A DNA stretch of 64,000 nt, taken from contig NZ_JAHGAJ010000014.1 in the NCBI RefSeq assembly GCF_030248535.1, positions 149,142-213,141 of the forward strand, read 5' to 3'. This DNA comes from Vibrio sp. D404a (GTDB lineage: Bacteria; Pseudomonadota; Gammaproteobacteria; Enterobacterales; Vibrionaceae). Shown here piece by piece: positions 1-7,948 of this stretch (positions within the stretch are counted from its first letter, which is position 1; the number at the start of each line of letters is the position of its first letter). The notes beneath the pieces are model-generated. The model saw only the letters and a program-made list of their open reading frames with translations. It was not told the origin of the DNA and made no database searches. A program made the translations under genes and the position numbers.

Positions 1-309
1 GTTACCAGAGCGGATCATTGCGATACCTAAGCCATACTCGATATAGAACTTTAACACCACAGATGTTGATGCGTCAGCTTTATGCAGGGATTGGCTGAGG
101 TAACCAAGGGCTTTCTTGATTCTGCCTTTTCTCAGTTCGCAGAAACCTTCCACGAACAATTTGATGGCGCTTGGAATGGTTCTATCTAGGCGAATCGCCT
201 CTGCATCCATCACGGCTTTGAGTTGGGTAATAGCTTCCGCGCCCTGTGAGGCGATGACTTCCTTGAGTTTGAGATCTAAGTAGTGAGTAAAGCTATCGGT
301 ATTTTTCAT
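1..309 (-). CDS. Unrecognised protein, N-terminal part only
   Basis: Reading leftwards from an ATG at 309, an open frame of 103 codons runs without a stop to the window edge. The product begins MKNTDSFTHYLDLKLKEV and is rich in predicted helix. A segment around residues 50-100 (FVEGFCELRKGRIKKALGYL, then a Tyr/Leu-rich stretch) resembles the helix pairs of tetratricopeptide repeats. Such N-terminal regions are common in Vibrio signalling proteins such as GGDEF proteins, but no catalytic domain is visible, so the function is open. The gene diverges from the exporter gene at 465. The shared intergenic region contains a run of 12 T around 372-387. Confidence 0.6.
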   Translation of the reverse strand, partial: MKNTDSFTHYLDLKLKEVIASQGAEAITQLKAVMDAEAIRLDRTIPSAIKLFVEGFCELRKGRIKKALGYLSQSLHKADASTSVVLKFYIEYGLGIAMIRSGN

Positions 310-464
310 TAACGCCGCGAATATAGTAACAGTTTCTTATATTGTATGGTGTGTTGTTTATTGTGGGAAGCGTTATTTTTTTTTTTCTATCAATTAGACG
401 GGGTTCTGGTTTATGCTCGCGGTTTGTTTGATGGCTGTTATCAGCGTTGTGGAAAGGTAGACAA

Positions 465-1406
465 GTGTTAAAGACTCATCGTTATAGCTGTTATGGCTTA
501 CTAGCTATTCTTTTATGGAGCTGTTTGATTGCACTCTCTCGCAGTGTGGCAGAGCAACTGGGGCCAATCGGCGGTGCTGCGAGTTTGTATACTGTGAGCT
601 CTATATTGCTGGTATTGGTGATGGGCTTTCCCAAACTGTCGCGGTTCTCTAAATCGTATCTATTGATCGGTGGTTCACTGTTTGTCTGTTATGAGATCTT
701 TCTTGCGCTCGCGTTAGGTATGGCGAACAGCCGACATCAAGCAATCGAAATGGCTGTAATTAATTACTTATGGCCAGCGCTTACGGTTCTGTTTGCGGTG
801 CTGTTGAGTAAAAAGAAAACCAGCCTTTTGGTTTACCCAAGCATCGTATTAGCGTTCTTTGGTGTGGCGTGGAGCATCAGTGGTGATGAAGGATTATCTA
901 TCGCTCAAATTGCAGCGAACGTATCGACCAACCCGCTAACTTATTCTATGGCCTTCTTTGGTGCGATTATTTGGGCGGTTTACTGCAATTACACGCAACG
1001 TGTCGCAAAAGGGCAGAATGCCATTGTTTTGTTCTTTATCGCAACGGCGATCACCTTATGGATTAAATACGCTTTGAGCGCAGAAACGGGCATGGTGATG
1101 ACAACCAGTGCCGCTATCGATCTATTGCTTGCAGGCGCCGCCATGGGGGCAGGCTACGCGCTTTGGAATACTGCGATTCTTGGAGGCAACATGGTGTTTC
1201 TTGCCACAATGTCTTATTTCACCCCCATTTTTGCTACGTTGTTTTCATCAATCTTGCTAGGGATTTCATTGACCATGACGTTCTGGCAAGGCGTATGTAT
1301 GGTGACAATTGGTTCATTGGCTTGCTGGTGGGTGACAAGAGAAAAGCCGACACAGAAAGTGTCGGCTAAATCGAAGAGTAGCGATGTCGAGCAAGCGAAA
1401 ACCTAG
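465..1406 (+). CDS. DMT-family (EamA) inner-membrane exporter, YddG-like
   Basis: This is a hydrophobic protein of about 313 residues with roughly ten membrane segments, arranged as the two EamA repeats of the drug/metabolite transporter superfamily. The opening, LLAILLWSCLIALSRSVAEQ, and the later NYLWPALTVLF segment match the YddG group, which exports aromatic amino acids and some drugs. That substrate is inferred from the family. The GTG at 465 is preferred as start because GGAAAGG at 451-457 sits seven bases before it; a TTG six codons upstream lacks such a site. The C-terminal tail is short, polar and lysine-rich, as expected on the cytoplasmic side. It converges with the CDF transporter gene, 18 bases away. 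Confidence 0.8.
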   Translation: MLKTHRYSCYGLLAILLWSCLIALSRSVAEQLGPIGGAASLYTVSSILLVLVMGFPKLSRFSKSYLLIGGSLFVCYEIFLALALGMANSRHQAIEMAVINYLWPALTVLFAVLLSKKKTSLLVYPSIVLAFFGVAWSISGDEGLSIAQIAANVSTNPLTYSMAFFGAIIWAVYCNYTQRVAKGQNAIVLFFIATAITLWIKYALSAETGMVMTTSAAIDLLLAGAAMGAGYALWNTAILGGNMVFLATMSYFTPIFATLFSSILLGISLTMTFWQGVCMVTIGSLACWWVTREKPTQKVSAKSKSSDVEQAKT

Positions 1407-1424
1407 TCGTTAATTGGCCGCCTT

Positions 1425-2321
1425 CTAGCTTGCGATGCTCAAGTTGAGTTTGAGCTCGTATGGCATCTTAGATAAGCGTCGTTTCAGTAGGCGACGCGTC
1501 TTCTCAATATCATTAACCGCGATGGTTGTTTGATTTTTGGTGTGGATATCCACATTGATACGTAATTCTTGACCGACTTTCGTTACGCCTCTTAGCTCAA
1601 GATCTTGTTCCGCTTCTTTATCAACGGCAACAACGTTTTCGTCAACCTTTTCACAAATCTCTTTGTTTGCCGACATCATTAGCAGCTCACGCATTGCGTT
1701 TTTCAGCATATCGAATGGCACTTTAATAAAGTAGAACGACATCAATACCATCATCATTGGGTCTGCATACACTGCGTATTCAGCGAATGGAGAGAAAGTC
1801 ATCAACCATGCCGCAACGAAACCAGCGGTTACCGCAACACTCAATAGCGTATCCATTTGCCACTGCTTAGATTCCGCTTCAATCAGACCAGAAGAGAAGC
1901 TCTTGCTCTTCTTAGCGATGTACCACCAAGCATAGCTACAGCCGAGTACGTTCAGTACACCGAAGACGGTTGCAATTGAAGCATCCACTTCACGGCCACC
2001 CGTCATGAGAGCACCAATCGCTGAGTACAATGAATAACCCACAACGATAAGAATAACCGCAGCTTTAAATGCGATAACGATAGGCTCGATAATCGCGCGG
2101 CCAAATGGGAAGTTAGAGTCAGACGGACGATTGATGTACTTCGATGCAGCTAGTGACAATAAAGTTAACAGTAAACTGATCAGCGAATAAACACCATCGA
2201 ATACGATGACGAGGGAACCAACGATTAAGCCAAGTGCCAAGCCTCCCAATGCAAAGCCAGATGCAAGAAGGGCAGAGAACATTAATACTCGATTTTCGTT
2301 TTGGTTTGTCCTGTCACACAT
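1425..2321 (-). CDS. Cation diffusion facilitator (CDF) family metal transporter
   Basis: The 298-residue protein has the CDF plan: six membrane helices in the first ~210 residues, then a cytoplasmic domain of ~85 residues. The signature region lies in helix 2 (residues ~38-60, VIVFDGVYSLISLLLTLLSL), including the Asp that normally helps bind the divalent metal. The second metal-site helix (helix 5, AVYADPMMMVLMSFYFIK) also carries an Asp. CDF proteins use the proton gradient to export Zn, Fe, Mn, Co or Cd; the metal here cannot be read from sequence. The gene is monocistronic, with 338 bases upstream before the next gene. Confidence 0.8.
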   Translation of the reverse strand: MCDRTNQNENRVLMFSALLASGFALGGLALGLIVGSLVIVFDGVYSLISLLLTLLSLAASKYINRPSDSNFPFGRAIIEPIVIAFKAAVILIVVGYSLYSAIGALMTGGREVDASIATVFGVLNVLGCSYAWWYIAKKSKSFSSGLIEAESKQWQMDTLLSVAVTAGFVAAWLMTFSPFAEYAVYADPMMMVLMSFYFIKVPFDMLKNAMRELLMMSANKEICEKVDENVVAVDKEAEQDLELRGVTKVGQELRINVDIHTKNQTTIAVNDIEKTRRLLKRRLSKMPYELKLNLSIAS

Positions 2322-2659
2322 AATGATTTCCTAGTGTCTTTGATATCTTCATTGTTCTAATACTGAGCGAGTTTTTCAAACCCAATCTGCCTTTTATAAA
2401 TGGAAATAAAGACTTCTATTATGGTTTTATAATTAAATCAGAAGGTTACAGTTAATTGTGCGTGTCATTAATTTTGACACTGACTGATATGACAAATGAA
2501 GAGTGAGTGCGCTTGTGGAGCAAACAACACAACCTACAAATACAAGATTGGAGAGTATTGAGTTGCGCTATGGATGTTGGGGCAGTAAGTAACGAAATGA
2601 GCACCTTGGTAACGGGTGCTCATTGAGAAAGTTAAGGATGCTAGAGATTATGCACGATG
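2322..2659. other. Intergenic region between CDF transporter and LysR gene
   Basis: This 338-base gap holds the CDF promoter (leftward) and the terminator of the LysR gene. GTGTCA at 2462-2467 and TGACAC at 2475-2480 form a perfect six-base dyad with a seven-base AT spacer, a possible operator for the CDF gene. No small gene with a convincing ribosome-binding site was found. Confidence 0.4.
2597..2623 (-). terminator. Rho-independent-type hairpin after the LysR gene
   Basis: ATGAGCACC (2597-2605) pairs with GGTGCTCAT (2615-2623). On the minus strand the hairpin is followed by a T-rich stretch, and it lies 36 bases beyond the LysR stop codon. Confidence 0.6.
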
Positions 2660-3538
2660 CTAGAAATCGAAAAGATAATCGCTGATCTTATCCGCTAACC
2701 AATTCATACCTGGATGCTCTGCCATGCCAGCTGCGGTAAACATGCAGTAATCTTCTTGGGTTAAACCGTAAGTGTGTTTGATAACCGAGAGTTTCTGCTC
2801 GCGAAGTAGGTGGCGAATCAATGGCTCTGGCATTACGCCCCATGCGTCTTCTCTCATTATGGTATCGAGCATGTAGTCAAAGCTTGAAAAACCAATATAG
2901 CGGCGCGAGAAGGGGTCTAATACCGGGTTATCCTTTTCATTAAGATAAACCATGGTCGCTTGCATCGAGTTACGTAGCACTTCATCAGATACTCGGCGCA
3001 TCTGGCTCAATGCATGCCCCTTCTGACAGACCGACATCATGCGAATCTTACCAAGTGGGTTATAGAGAATCCTTGGATCGTCTACACGCTCGTAATCAAC
3101 ACCAAATGCAAAATCGACCTGCTGAGTTTCAACTAGGTTGGCTAAATCACCACTGGACGCGAGCACAATATTAAATGAAGTAGAAGCGTAGCGATTGTTG
3201 AGCTTGTGCGATAGGTCTTGCCACATTTCATCAGGCAGTGAATCGTCACGGGCAATCCAGATCTCGGCGTTAAACTCACCTGAAACGTGCAAACAGGTTT
3301 GTTTAATACGAGCCGCTGTTACCAGCATTCCTTCACAGTCTTTGTAGATGGCTTTTCCCGCTTCTGACAATTCAACATGGTTCCCGCTGCGAACAAACAG
3401 TTCAACGTCCAACTCTTTTTCAAGCGCTTTGATCGACATGCTGAGCTTCGTTCGGTTGCATTCGAGTTGGCGTGCAGCCTCTGAGACAGAGCCGAGGTCT
3501 GCAACGGAGCAAAAGGCTTGGATTTGAGACAAGTTCAT
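2660..3538 (-). CDS. LysR-family transcriptional regulator
   Basis: The protein has 292 residues, usual for LysR regulators. An N-terminal winged helix-turn-helix at residues ~1-60 (MNLSQIQAFCSVADLGSVSE, then AARQLECNRTKLSMSIKALE) is followed by a substrate-binding-like effector domain from ~90. The recognition helix reads CNRTKLSMS, with a Cys/Asn start instead of the more usual TQPAVS type. Nothing identifies its effector. Downstream is a hairpin terminator, and upstream (3539-3700) is a divergent methyltransferase gene, the classical position of a LysR target. Confidence 0.85.
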   Translation of the reverse strand: MNLSQIQAFCSVADLGSVSEAARQLECNRTKLSMSIKALEKELDVELFVRSGNHVELSEAGKAIYKDCEGMLVTAARIKQTCLHVSGEFNAEIWIARDDSLPDEMWQDLSHKLNNRYASTSFNIVLASSGDLANLVETQQVDFAFGVDYERVDDPRILYNPLGKIRMMSVCQKGHALSQMRRVSDEVLRNSMQATMVYLNEKDNPVLDPFSRRYIGFSSFDYMLDTIMREDAWGVMPEPLIRHLLREQKLSVIKHTYGLTQEDYCMFTAAGMAEHPGMNWLADKISDYLFDF

Positions 3539-3700
3539 AGATTTTCCAGAATGACCGAGAATCGTAGTATTTATATGTGAATATTGTGCTGACTCTCTTA
3601 GAAATAGTCCATCATTGCATGATAACTCTATGACGAATGGATTAATTTAGTTTAATCTGAGAGGGTTCCGAACGTACAAGAAGTAAAGATGGAGGCCATG

Positions 3701-4300
3701 ATGGCGAAACAATGGGACGAGTATGCAAAAGACTGGGAAAATGACCCTACAGCGGCTGAATTTGCAAAAGCCGTATTTGACCAGTTAAGCCAACTCGTTA
3801 ATCTAAACGGAACCCGTGTCCTTGACTTTGGTTGTGGCACCGGTCTGCTTAGCCAAAAAGTGTCCCCTTTTGCAAAAGAGATTATTGCTTTAGATTTCTC
3901 TGAAGCCATGATTGAAGAACTCGACAAAAAAGAGCTACCCAATGTAGAGCCCGTTGTTGATATTCTTTCTCGTGGTTTAGCAGCACAACACCCTGCATTT
4001 CGAAAGCAATTTGACGTCGTAGTCGCTTCTTCGGTGTGTGGGTTTATTCCTAACCTACAAGACACTGTCAGTTTGATTTACACACTGTTAGAAGAAGACG
4101 GACTATTTGTTCATTGGGATTGGTGTGTAGAGAGTGACGACGAAGCGTCAGGTTTGACACTGAGCCGTTCAGAAAACGTGTTGAGTGCGGCAGGTTTCTC
4201 AGACGTAGAAGTAGCGGTACCGTTTTCGATTGATACCCCTCAGGGTAAATTAAAGGTACTTATGGGCGTTGGGCGCAAGCAGTCTTACCACCCATACTAA
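3701..4300 (+). CDS. Class I SAM-dependent methyltransferase
   Basis: The ~200-residue protein has the Rossmann methyltransferase signature: motif I, VLDFGCGTGLLS, near residue 43, followed by the acidic end of strand 2 (IIALDFSEAMIEEL) and a VVVASSVCGF motif IV region. It methylates a small molecule or macromolecule that cannot be deduced. Start: GGAGG at 3691-3695 lies five bases before ATG 3701 and would be inside the gene if the ATG at 3689 were used, so 3701 is chosen. It is divergent from the LysR gene, which may control it (inference from position). Confidence 0.8.
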   Translation: MAKQWDEYAKDWENDPTAAEFAKAVFDQLSQLVNLNGTRVLDFGCGTGLLSQKVSPFAKEIIALDFSEAMIEELDKKELPNVEPVVDILSRGLAAQHPAFRKQFDVVVASSVCGFIPNLQDTVSLIYTLLEEDGLFVHWDWCVESDDEASGLTLSRSENVLSAAGFSDVEVAVPFSIDTPQGKLKVLMGVGRKQSYHPY

Positions 4301-4334
4301 ATCACGCTAATGCGTTGATACTAAAAGATAGACT

Positions 4335-4369
4335 AAACCCATGCTGTTATTCAGTGTGGGTTTTCTTTT
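4335..4369 (+). terminator. Terminator after methyltransferase gene
   Basis: AAACCCA (4335-4341) pairs with TGGGTTT (4357-4363), followed by a T-rich run TTTCTTTT. It is 35 bases past the stop codon. Confidence 0.65.
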
Positions 4370-4416
4370 GCCCGCTATATCGGCTTTCGTGACTCCCTCC
4401 TAGGTATATATATTCG

Positions 4417-4431
4417 TTTCCATTTTGGAAA
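4417..4431. promoter_or_regulatory. Perfect dyad TTTCCA-N3-TGGAAA upstream of yjjI
   Basis: A 15-base dyad (TTTCCA 4417-4422, TGGAAA 4426-4431) lies 81 bases upstream of the yjjI start, and another TGGAAA half-site follows near 4457. It is placed like an operator. No FNR (TTGAT-N4-ATCAA) site was found, although the enzyme should work without oxygen. The binding protein is unknown; the convergent LysR regulator at 6991-7914 is one candidate. Confidence 0.35.
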
Positions 4432-4511
4432 TATAGGCTTAATTAAATTTCAATAGTGGAAACTAAATAACTCTCATAGAATAAGCCCATACAAAACTAA
4501 AGGGTTTTATC

Positions 4512-6068
4512 ATGAGCCACCAAACACCGTCATCACCAATGTCTGAGCTTCAGCAGCGTTTCCACACTATCATTTCGGATGCCAATTTATCCGCCAAGCA
4601 GAAGTCGAGCTATCTCGCTCTAGAGGCAGAAGCAAGCCTACCTTATATGCCAATCAGTCAAGAGGCTGAGCTAGCGCTAAAAGAGGGTGTATTGTGTGAC
4701 ATGTTTGAAGGCCATGCACCGTTTAAGCCGCGCTATGTCCTGCCAGACTATTCTAAATACTTATATCAAGGCTCAGAGTATTTAGAGCTTGGCGCGGCGA
4801 CTAACCTGGATGAAGCGCTCAATATGTTGACGATCATCTACCATCACGTGCCGTCTGTAACATCGATTCCTGTTTACCTTGGTCAACTTGACGATGTGTT
4901 GATGCCATTCGTTGGAGATCTAACCGATGAGCAAATCTACCAAAAGTTGAAGCTATTCTGGATCATGCTCGATCGCACACTGCCGGATGCCTTCATGCAT
5001 GTAAATATTGGCCCTGCGGACAACATCATCTGTCGTACGATCCTACGTGTAGATGCTGAGCTTAAACAGATCGCTCCGAACTTGACGTTTATGTATGACC
5101 CAGCGGTAACCTCTGATGATCTACTGCGTCAAGCAGCAAGCAACATCTGTGAGTGCAGTAAGCCACACATTGCGAACTACCCAGCACATGCTGCTGCTTA
5201 TGGTGATAAACGCTTTGGCATTGTGAGCTGTTACAACTCCCTTCCGCTGGCGGGTGGTTCTAACACGCTAGTACGCATGAATCTTAAAGAAGTGGCGTTG
5301 AAAGCGGAAAACCGTGACGACTTCTTGAATCAAGTCCTACCTCACTACGCAAAAGTAATGGTTGAGTTGATGGATGCTCGCAGCCGTTTCCTTCATGAAG
5401 AGTCGAATTTCTTTGAAGGCTTCCTAACCAAAGAAGGTTTGATTGAAGAGGCTCGATTCGCACCAATGTTTGGCATTTATGGCATGGCAGAAGCAGTCAA
5501 TACCTTAATGGAGAAAGAGGGCGTTGACGCTCAATACGGTCACAGTGAAGCGGCGAACACACTCGGTCACACGATTTCTGAAAAGCTAGCAGAGATTGTT
5601 GAATCGTCACCGGTTCAATATGGCTTGAATGGCAAAGCGTTGCTGCATGCCCAAGGTGGTATCAGCCTAGACAAAGACGTGACACCGGGCGTACGTATTC
5701 CTTACGGCACAGAACCAGATCCGGTCTCTTACGTACGAGCAACCGCAGGTCATCATAAGTTCTATACATCGGGTATCAGTGACATCTTGACCATTGATGA
5801 GACGGTGAAATCGAATCCAGAAGCGATGTTCAACCTGTGTAAAGGGGCAATTCAAGCGGGCTACCGTGAGTTTACGGCAAACGTTGCATCTAACGATCTG
5901 GTTCGCGTGACTGGCTACATGATCAAGCTGTCTGATATCGCTAAATACGATGACGAAGGATCACGTACCAATACCACTTTCTTGGGCGCCGAGGCTGCGA
6001 AGAACACCGGTATTTTAGAGCGTAAGCCTCGTGTGGCGAGCTTAGAAATGTCACCAACCTACGAATAA
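4512..6068 (+). CDS. yjjI: YjjI-family glycyl radical enzyme of unknown substrate
   Basis: The 518-residue product matches the YjjI family (E. coli YjjI is similar in length). It carries the two marks of a glycyl radical enzyme: an active-site Cys in GIVSCYNSLPLAGG (Cys ~240) and the C-terminal radical loop RVTGYM with Gly ~468. It is much shorter than pyruvate formate-lyase-type enzymes, and its reaction is not established. The radical would be installed by the YjjW activase encoded 16 bases downstream, so the two genes form an operon. Oxygen would cleave the enzyme at the radical glycine, implying use during anaerobiosis. Start ATG 4512 follows an AAAGGG sequence at a normal distance. Confidence 0.9.
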   Translation: MSHQTPSSPMSELQQRFHTIISDANLSAKQKSSYLALEAEASLPYMPISQEAELALKEGVLCDMFEGHAPFKPRYVLPDYSKYLYQGSEYLELGAATNLDEALNMLTIIYHHVPSVTSIPVYLGQLDDVLMPFVGDLTDEQIYQKLKLFWIMLDRTLPDAFMHVNIGPADNIICRTILRVDAELKQIAPNLTFMYDPAVTSDDLLRQAASNICECSKPHIANYPAHAAAYGDKRFGIVSCYNSLPLAGGSNTLVRMNLKEVALKAENRDDFLNQVLPHYAKVMVELMDARSRFLHEESNFFEGFLTKEGLIEEARFAPMFGIYGMAEAVNTLMEKEGVDAQYGHSEAANTLGHTISEKLAEIVESSPVQYGLNGKALLHAQGGISLDKDVTPGVRIPYGTEPDPVSYVRATAGHHKFYTSGISDILTIDETVKSNPEAMFNLCKGAIQAGYREFTANVASNDLVRVTGYMIKLSDIAKYDDEGSRTNTTFLGAEAAKNTGILERKPRVASLEMSPTYE

Positions 6069-6084
6069 AAAGTTTTCTGATCTA

Positions 6085-6990
6085 ATGACTCAAATGGCTA
6101 GGGTTAATAAAAAAATAAAGGCAGAAAAACAAGCGAAGGTCAGCCGTGTGCTGACCTTTTCTTGTGTTGATGGACCGGGAAATCGCTTGGTACTGTTTCT
6201 GCAAGGCTGCAACTTTGACTGCATTACCTGCCACAACCCGCATACCATCAACCATTGCAATCATTGTGGCGATTGTGTCTCACACTGTCCTAGTGAGGCT
6301 TTGAGCACAAACCAAGAGACGGGAAGGGTCACATGGCACCCTGAAAAGTGCACCCATTGCGATAAGTGCATTGATGTGTGTGATCATAAGTCGAGTCCTA
6401 AAATCACCACAATGACGGTGTCTGATGTGCTAGAGATCGCAAGAGAGAACCAGTTTTTCTTAAGTGGTGTGACGATCTCTGGTGGTGAAGCAACAATGCA
6501 ACTGCCGTTCATTATCGAGCTTTTCAAGGCGATCAAAAATGATCCTCAGTTGTCACATCTAACCTGTTTTATTGATAGTAATGGAGCGCTCTCACAAGAG
6601 GGATGGGCAAAGGTGCTTCCATACCTTGATGGCGCAATGGTCGACCTTAAATCTTGGCAAAATGAGACGCATCAATGGTTGGTAGGACGTGAGAATCACA
6701 GAGTACTCTCCTCAATCAACTTCCTTGCGCAACATGAAAAGCTACACGAGGTGCGCTTACTGCATATTCCCGGAAAGAGCGACTTAGATACAGAAGTCGA
6801 ACAGGTAGGTCGTTATCTTCAATCGTTGCCACAAAGCGTCACGATTCGACTCAATGCGTTTCAGCACCATGGCGTGGTTGGGGAAGCCTTAAAGTGGCCC
6901 AAATGCACCAAGCAGCAAATGAATGAGTTCCATGACCAATTGTTTATGTTTGTGCAAAGGCCGATGCTAACGCCGCAAGTTTATACCTAA
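6085..6990 (+). CDS. yjjW: YjjW-family glycyl radical enzyme activase (radical SAM)
   Basis: This 301-residue radical SAM protein has C42-x3-C46-x2-C49, which binds the SAM-cleaving [4Fe-4S] cluster. A ferredoxin-like insert follows at ~58-110 with CNHCGDC...C and CTHCDKC...C motifs that bind two more [4Fe-4S] clusters. SGGEATMQ (~141) is the GGE SAM-binding motif. It abstracts hydrogen from the radical glycine of YjjI. Sixteen bases separate it from yjjI. Its stop codon directly abuts the stop of the convergent LysR gene with no gap, leaving no room for a separate terminator. Confidence 0.9.
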   Translation: MTQMARVNKKIKAEKQAKVSRVLTFSCVDGPGNRLVLFLQGCNFDCITCHNPHTINHCNHCGDCVSHCPSEALSTNQETGRVTWHPEKCTHCDKCIDVCDHKSSPKITTMTVSDVLEIARENQFFLSGVTISGGEATMQLPFIIELFKAIKNDPQLSHLTCFIDSNGALSQEGWAKVLPYLDGAMVDLKSWQNETHQWLVGRENHRVLSSINFLAQHEKLHEVRLLHIPGKSDLDTEVEQVGRYLQSLPQSVTIRLNAFQHHGVVGEALKWPKCTKQQMNEFHDQLFMFVQRPMLTPQVYT

Positions 6991-7914
6991 TTAAGCTTGA
7001 TTCTCTTGCTCAATAAACTGATCACACAACCACTTCATTGCTTGGTCGTTCATGTTCGGTCGGTTCCACACCAAGCTATACGCTACCTTGCCATAATCGA
7101 AGGGTAATGGTTTCGCAACTAACCCTTTGGCTTGTAGTGCTTTCTGCGACCAGAGCTTGGAGCAGGTGAACAAGTAGGGTGTCTGGTGGCACAGCACGGC
7201 GGCTGAACCAAAGTCCGCGACTGATATCGCGACATCGCGCGGTTTGTGGCACTGAACCAAGTTCTGTTCAAAAAAGGGCTGCGACAGCTCATTATCAAAA
7301 ATGCCAATGTGCTTGTAGTTCAAGTAATCATCGATCGTTAGCTCGGCATTCGCGAGGGGATGGTCTGCTCCCATCAGACAAACCATTTCGTCAGAGAGCA
7401 GCGTCTTCCAGACAAGTTCTTTATTTTCGGTTGGTGGTTGAGAAATATCATGAGGCAGCAAAATCGCATTCACCTTTCCACTCAGCAGTGCATCGAAGCC
7501 AAATTGCTGCTTCGAATAGACCTTCAGCGCTGCATTCGGAGCTAACTGAGTGGTGATCTGGCTGATGATGTGTGAAAACACCTCGAAGGTACTCTCGCGC
7601 ATGGATAACGTAAAGCTGCCTTGATACGTCTCAGGGACAAAGTTTTTCTCATGCAGCAATCCATTCATACTCGATAAAATGGCATGTACGGTTGGCGCGA
7701 TTTGAAGAGCAAATGGGGTAGGGATGAGCTTAGTACCGTCGCGGTAGAAAAGCTCATCATCAACAATCTCTCTAAGCTGAGAAAGTGTTTTACTGACACT
7801 GGATGGAGTAACGAACAACTGCTCTGCCGTTTGAGTCACGCTGTGTGTATTAAGCATCACGTGCAGAACAGTAAGGTGTTTTAGGCTAACACGCGAGAGG
7901 TGGAGGTAATCCAT
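6991..7914 (-). CDS. LysR-family regulator, convergent with yjjIW
   Basis: A 307-residue LysR protein: winged HTH at ~10-65 (LKHLTVLHVMLNTHSVTQTA, then EQLFVTPSSVSKTLSQL) and an effector-binding domain from ~95. VTPSSVSKTL is a typical recognition helix. It ends exactly where yjjW ends, and its start faces away from the glycyl-radical operon, next to the HMG-CoA reductase gene transcribed the same way from 9208. The 34-base gap suggests it may be co-transcribed behind HMG-CoA reductase. Control of yjjIW or of the reductase is only a guess from position. Confidence 0.85.
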   Translation of the reverse strand: MDYLHLSRVSLKHLTVLHVMLNTHSVTQTAEQLFVTPSSVSKTLSQLREIVDDELFYRDGTKLIPTPFALQIAPTVHAILSSMNGLLHEKNFVPETYQGSFTLSMRESTFEVFSHIISQITTQLAPNAALKVYSKQQFGFDALLSGKVNAILLPHDISQPPTENKELVWKTLLSDEMVCLMGADHPLANAELTIDDYLNYKHIGIFDNELSQPFFEQNLVQCHKPRDVAISVADFGSAAVLCHQTPYLFTCSKLWSQKALQAKGLVAKPLPFDYGKVAYSLVWNRPNMNDQAMKWLCDQFIEQENQA

Positions 7915-7948
7915 CAGTGCTCCAGAAAGGATTGATTCAGACTGGATT

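Noticed and set aside
3652..4065. 137-codon frame antisense to the methyltransferase
   Set aside because: Serine-rich shadow of a clearly coding methyltransferase; no start signal.
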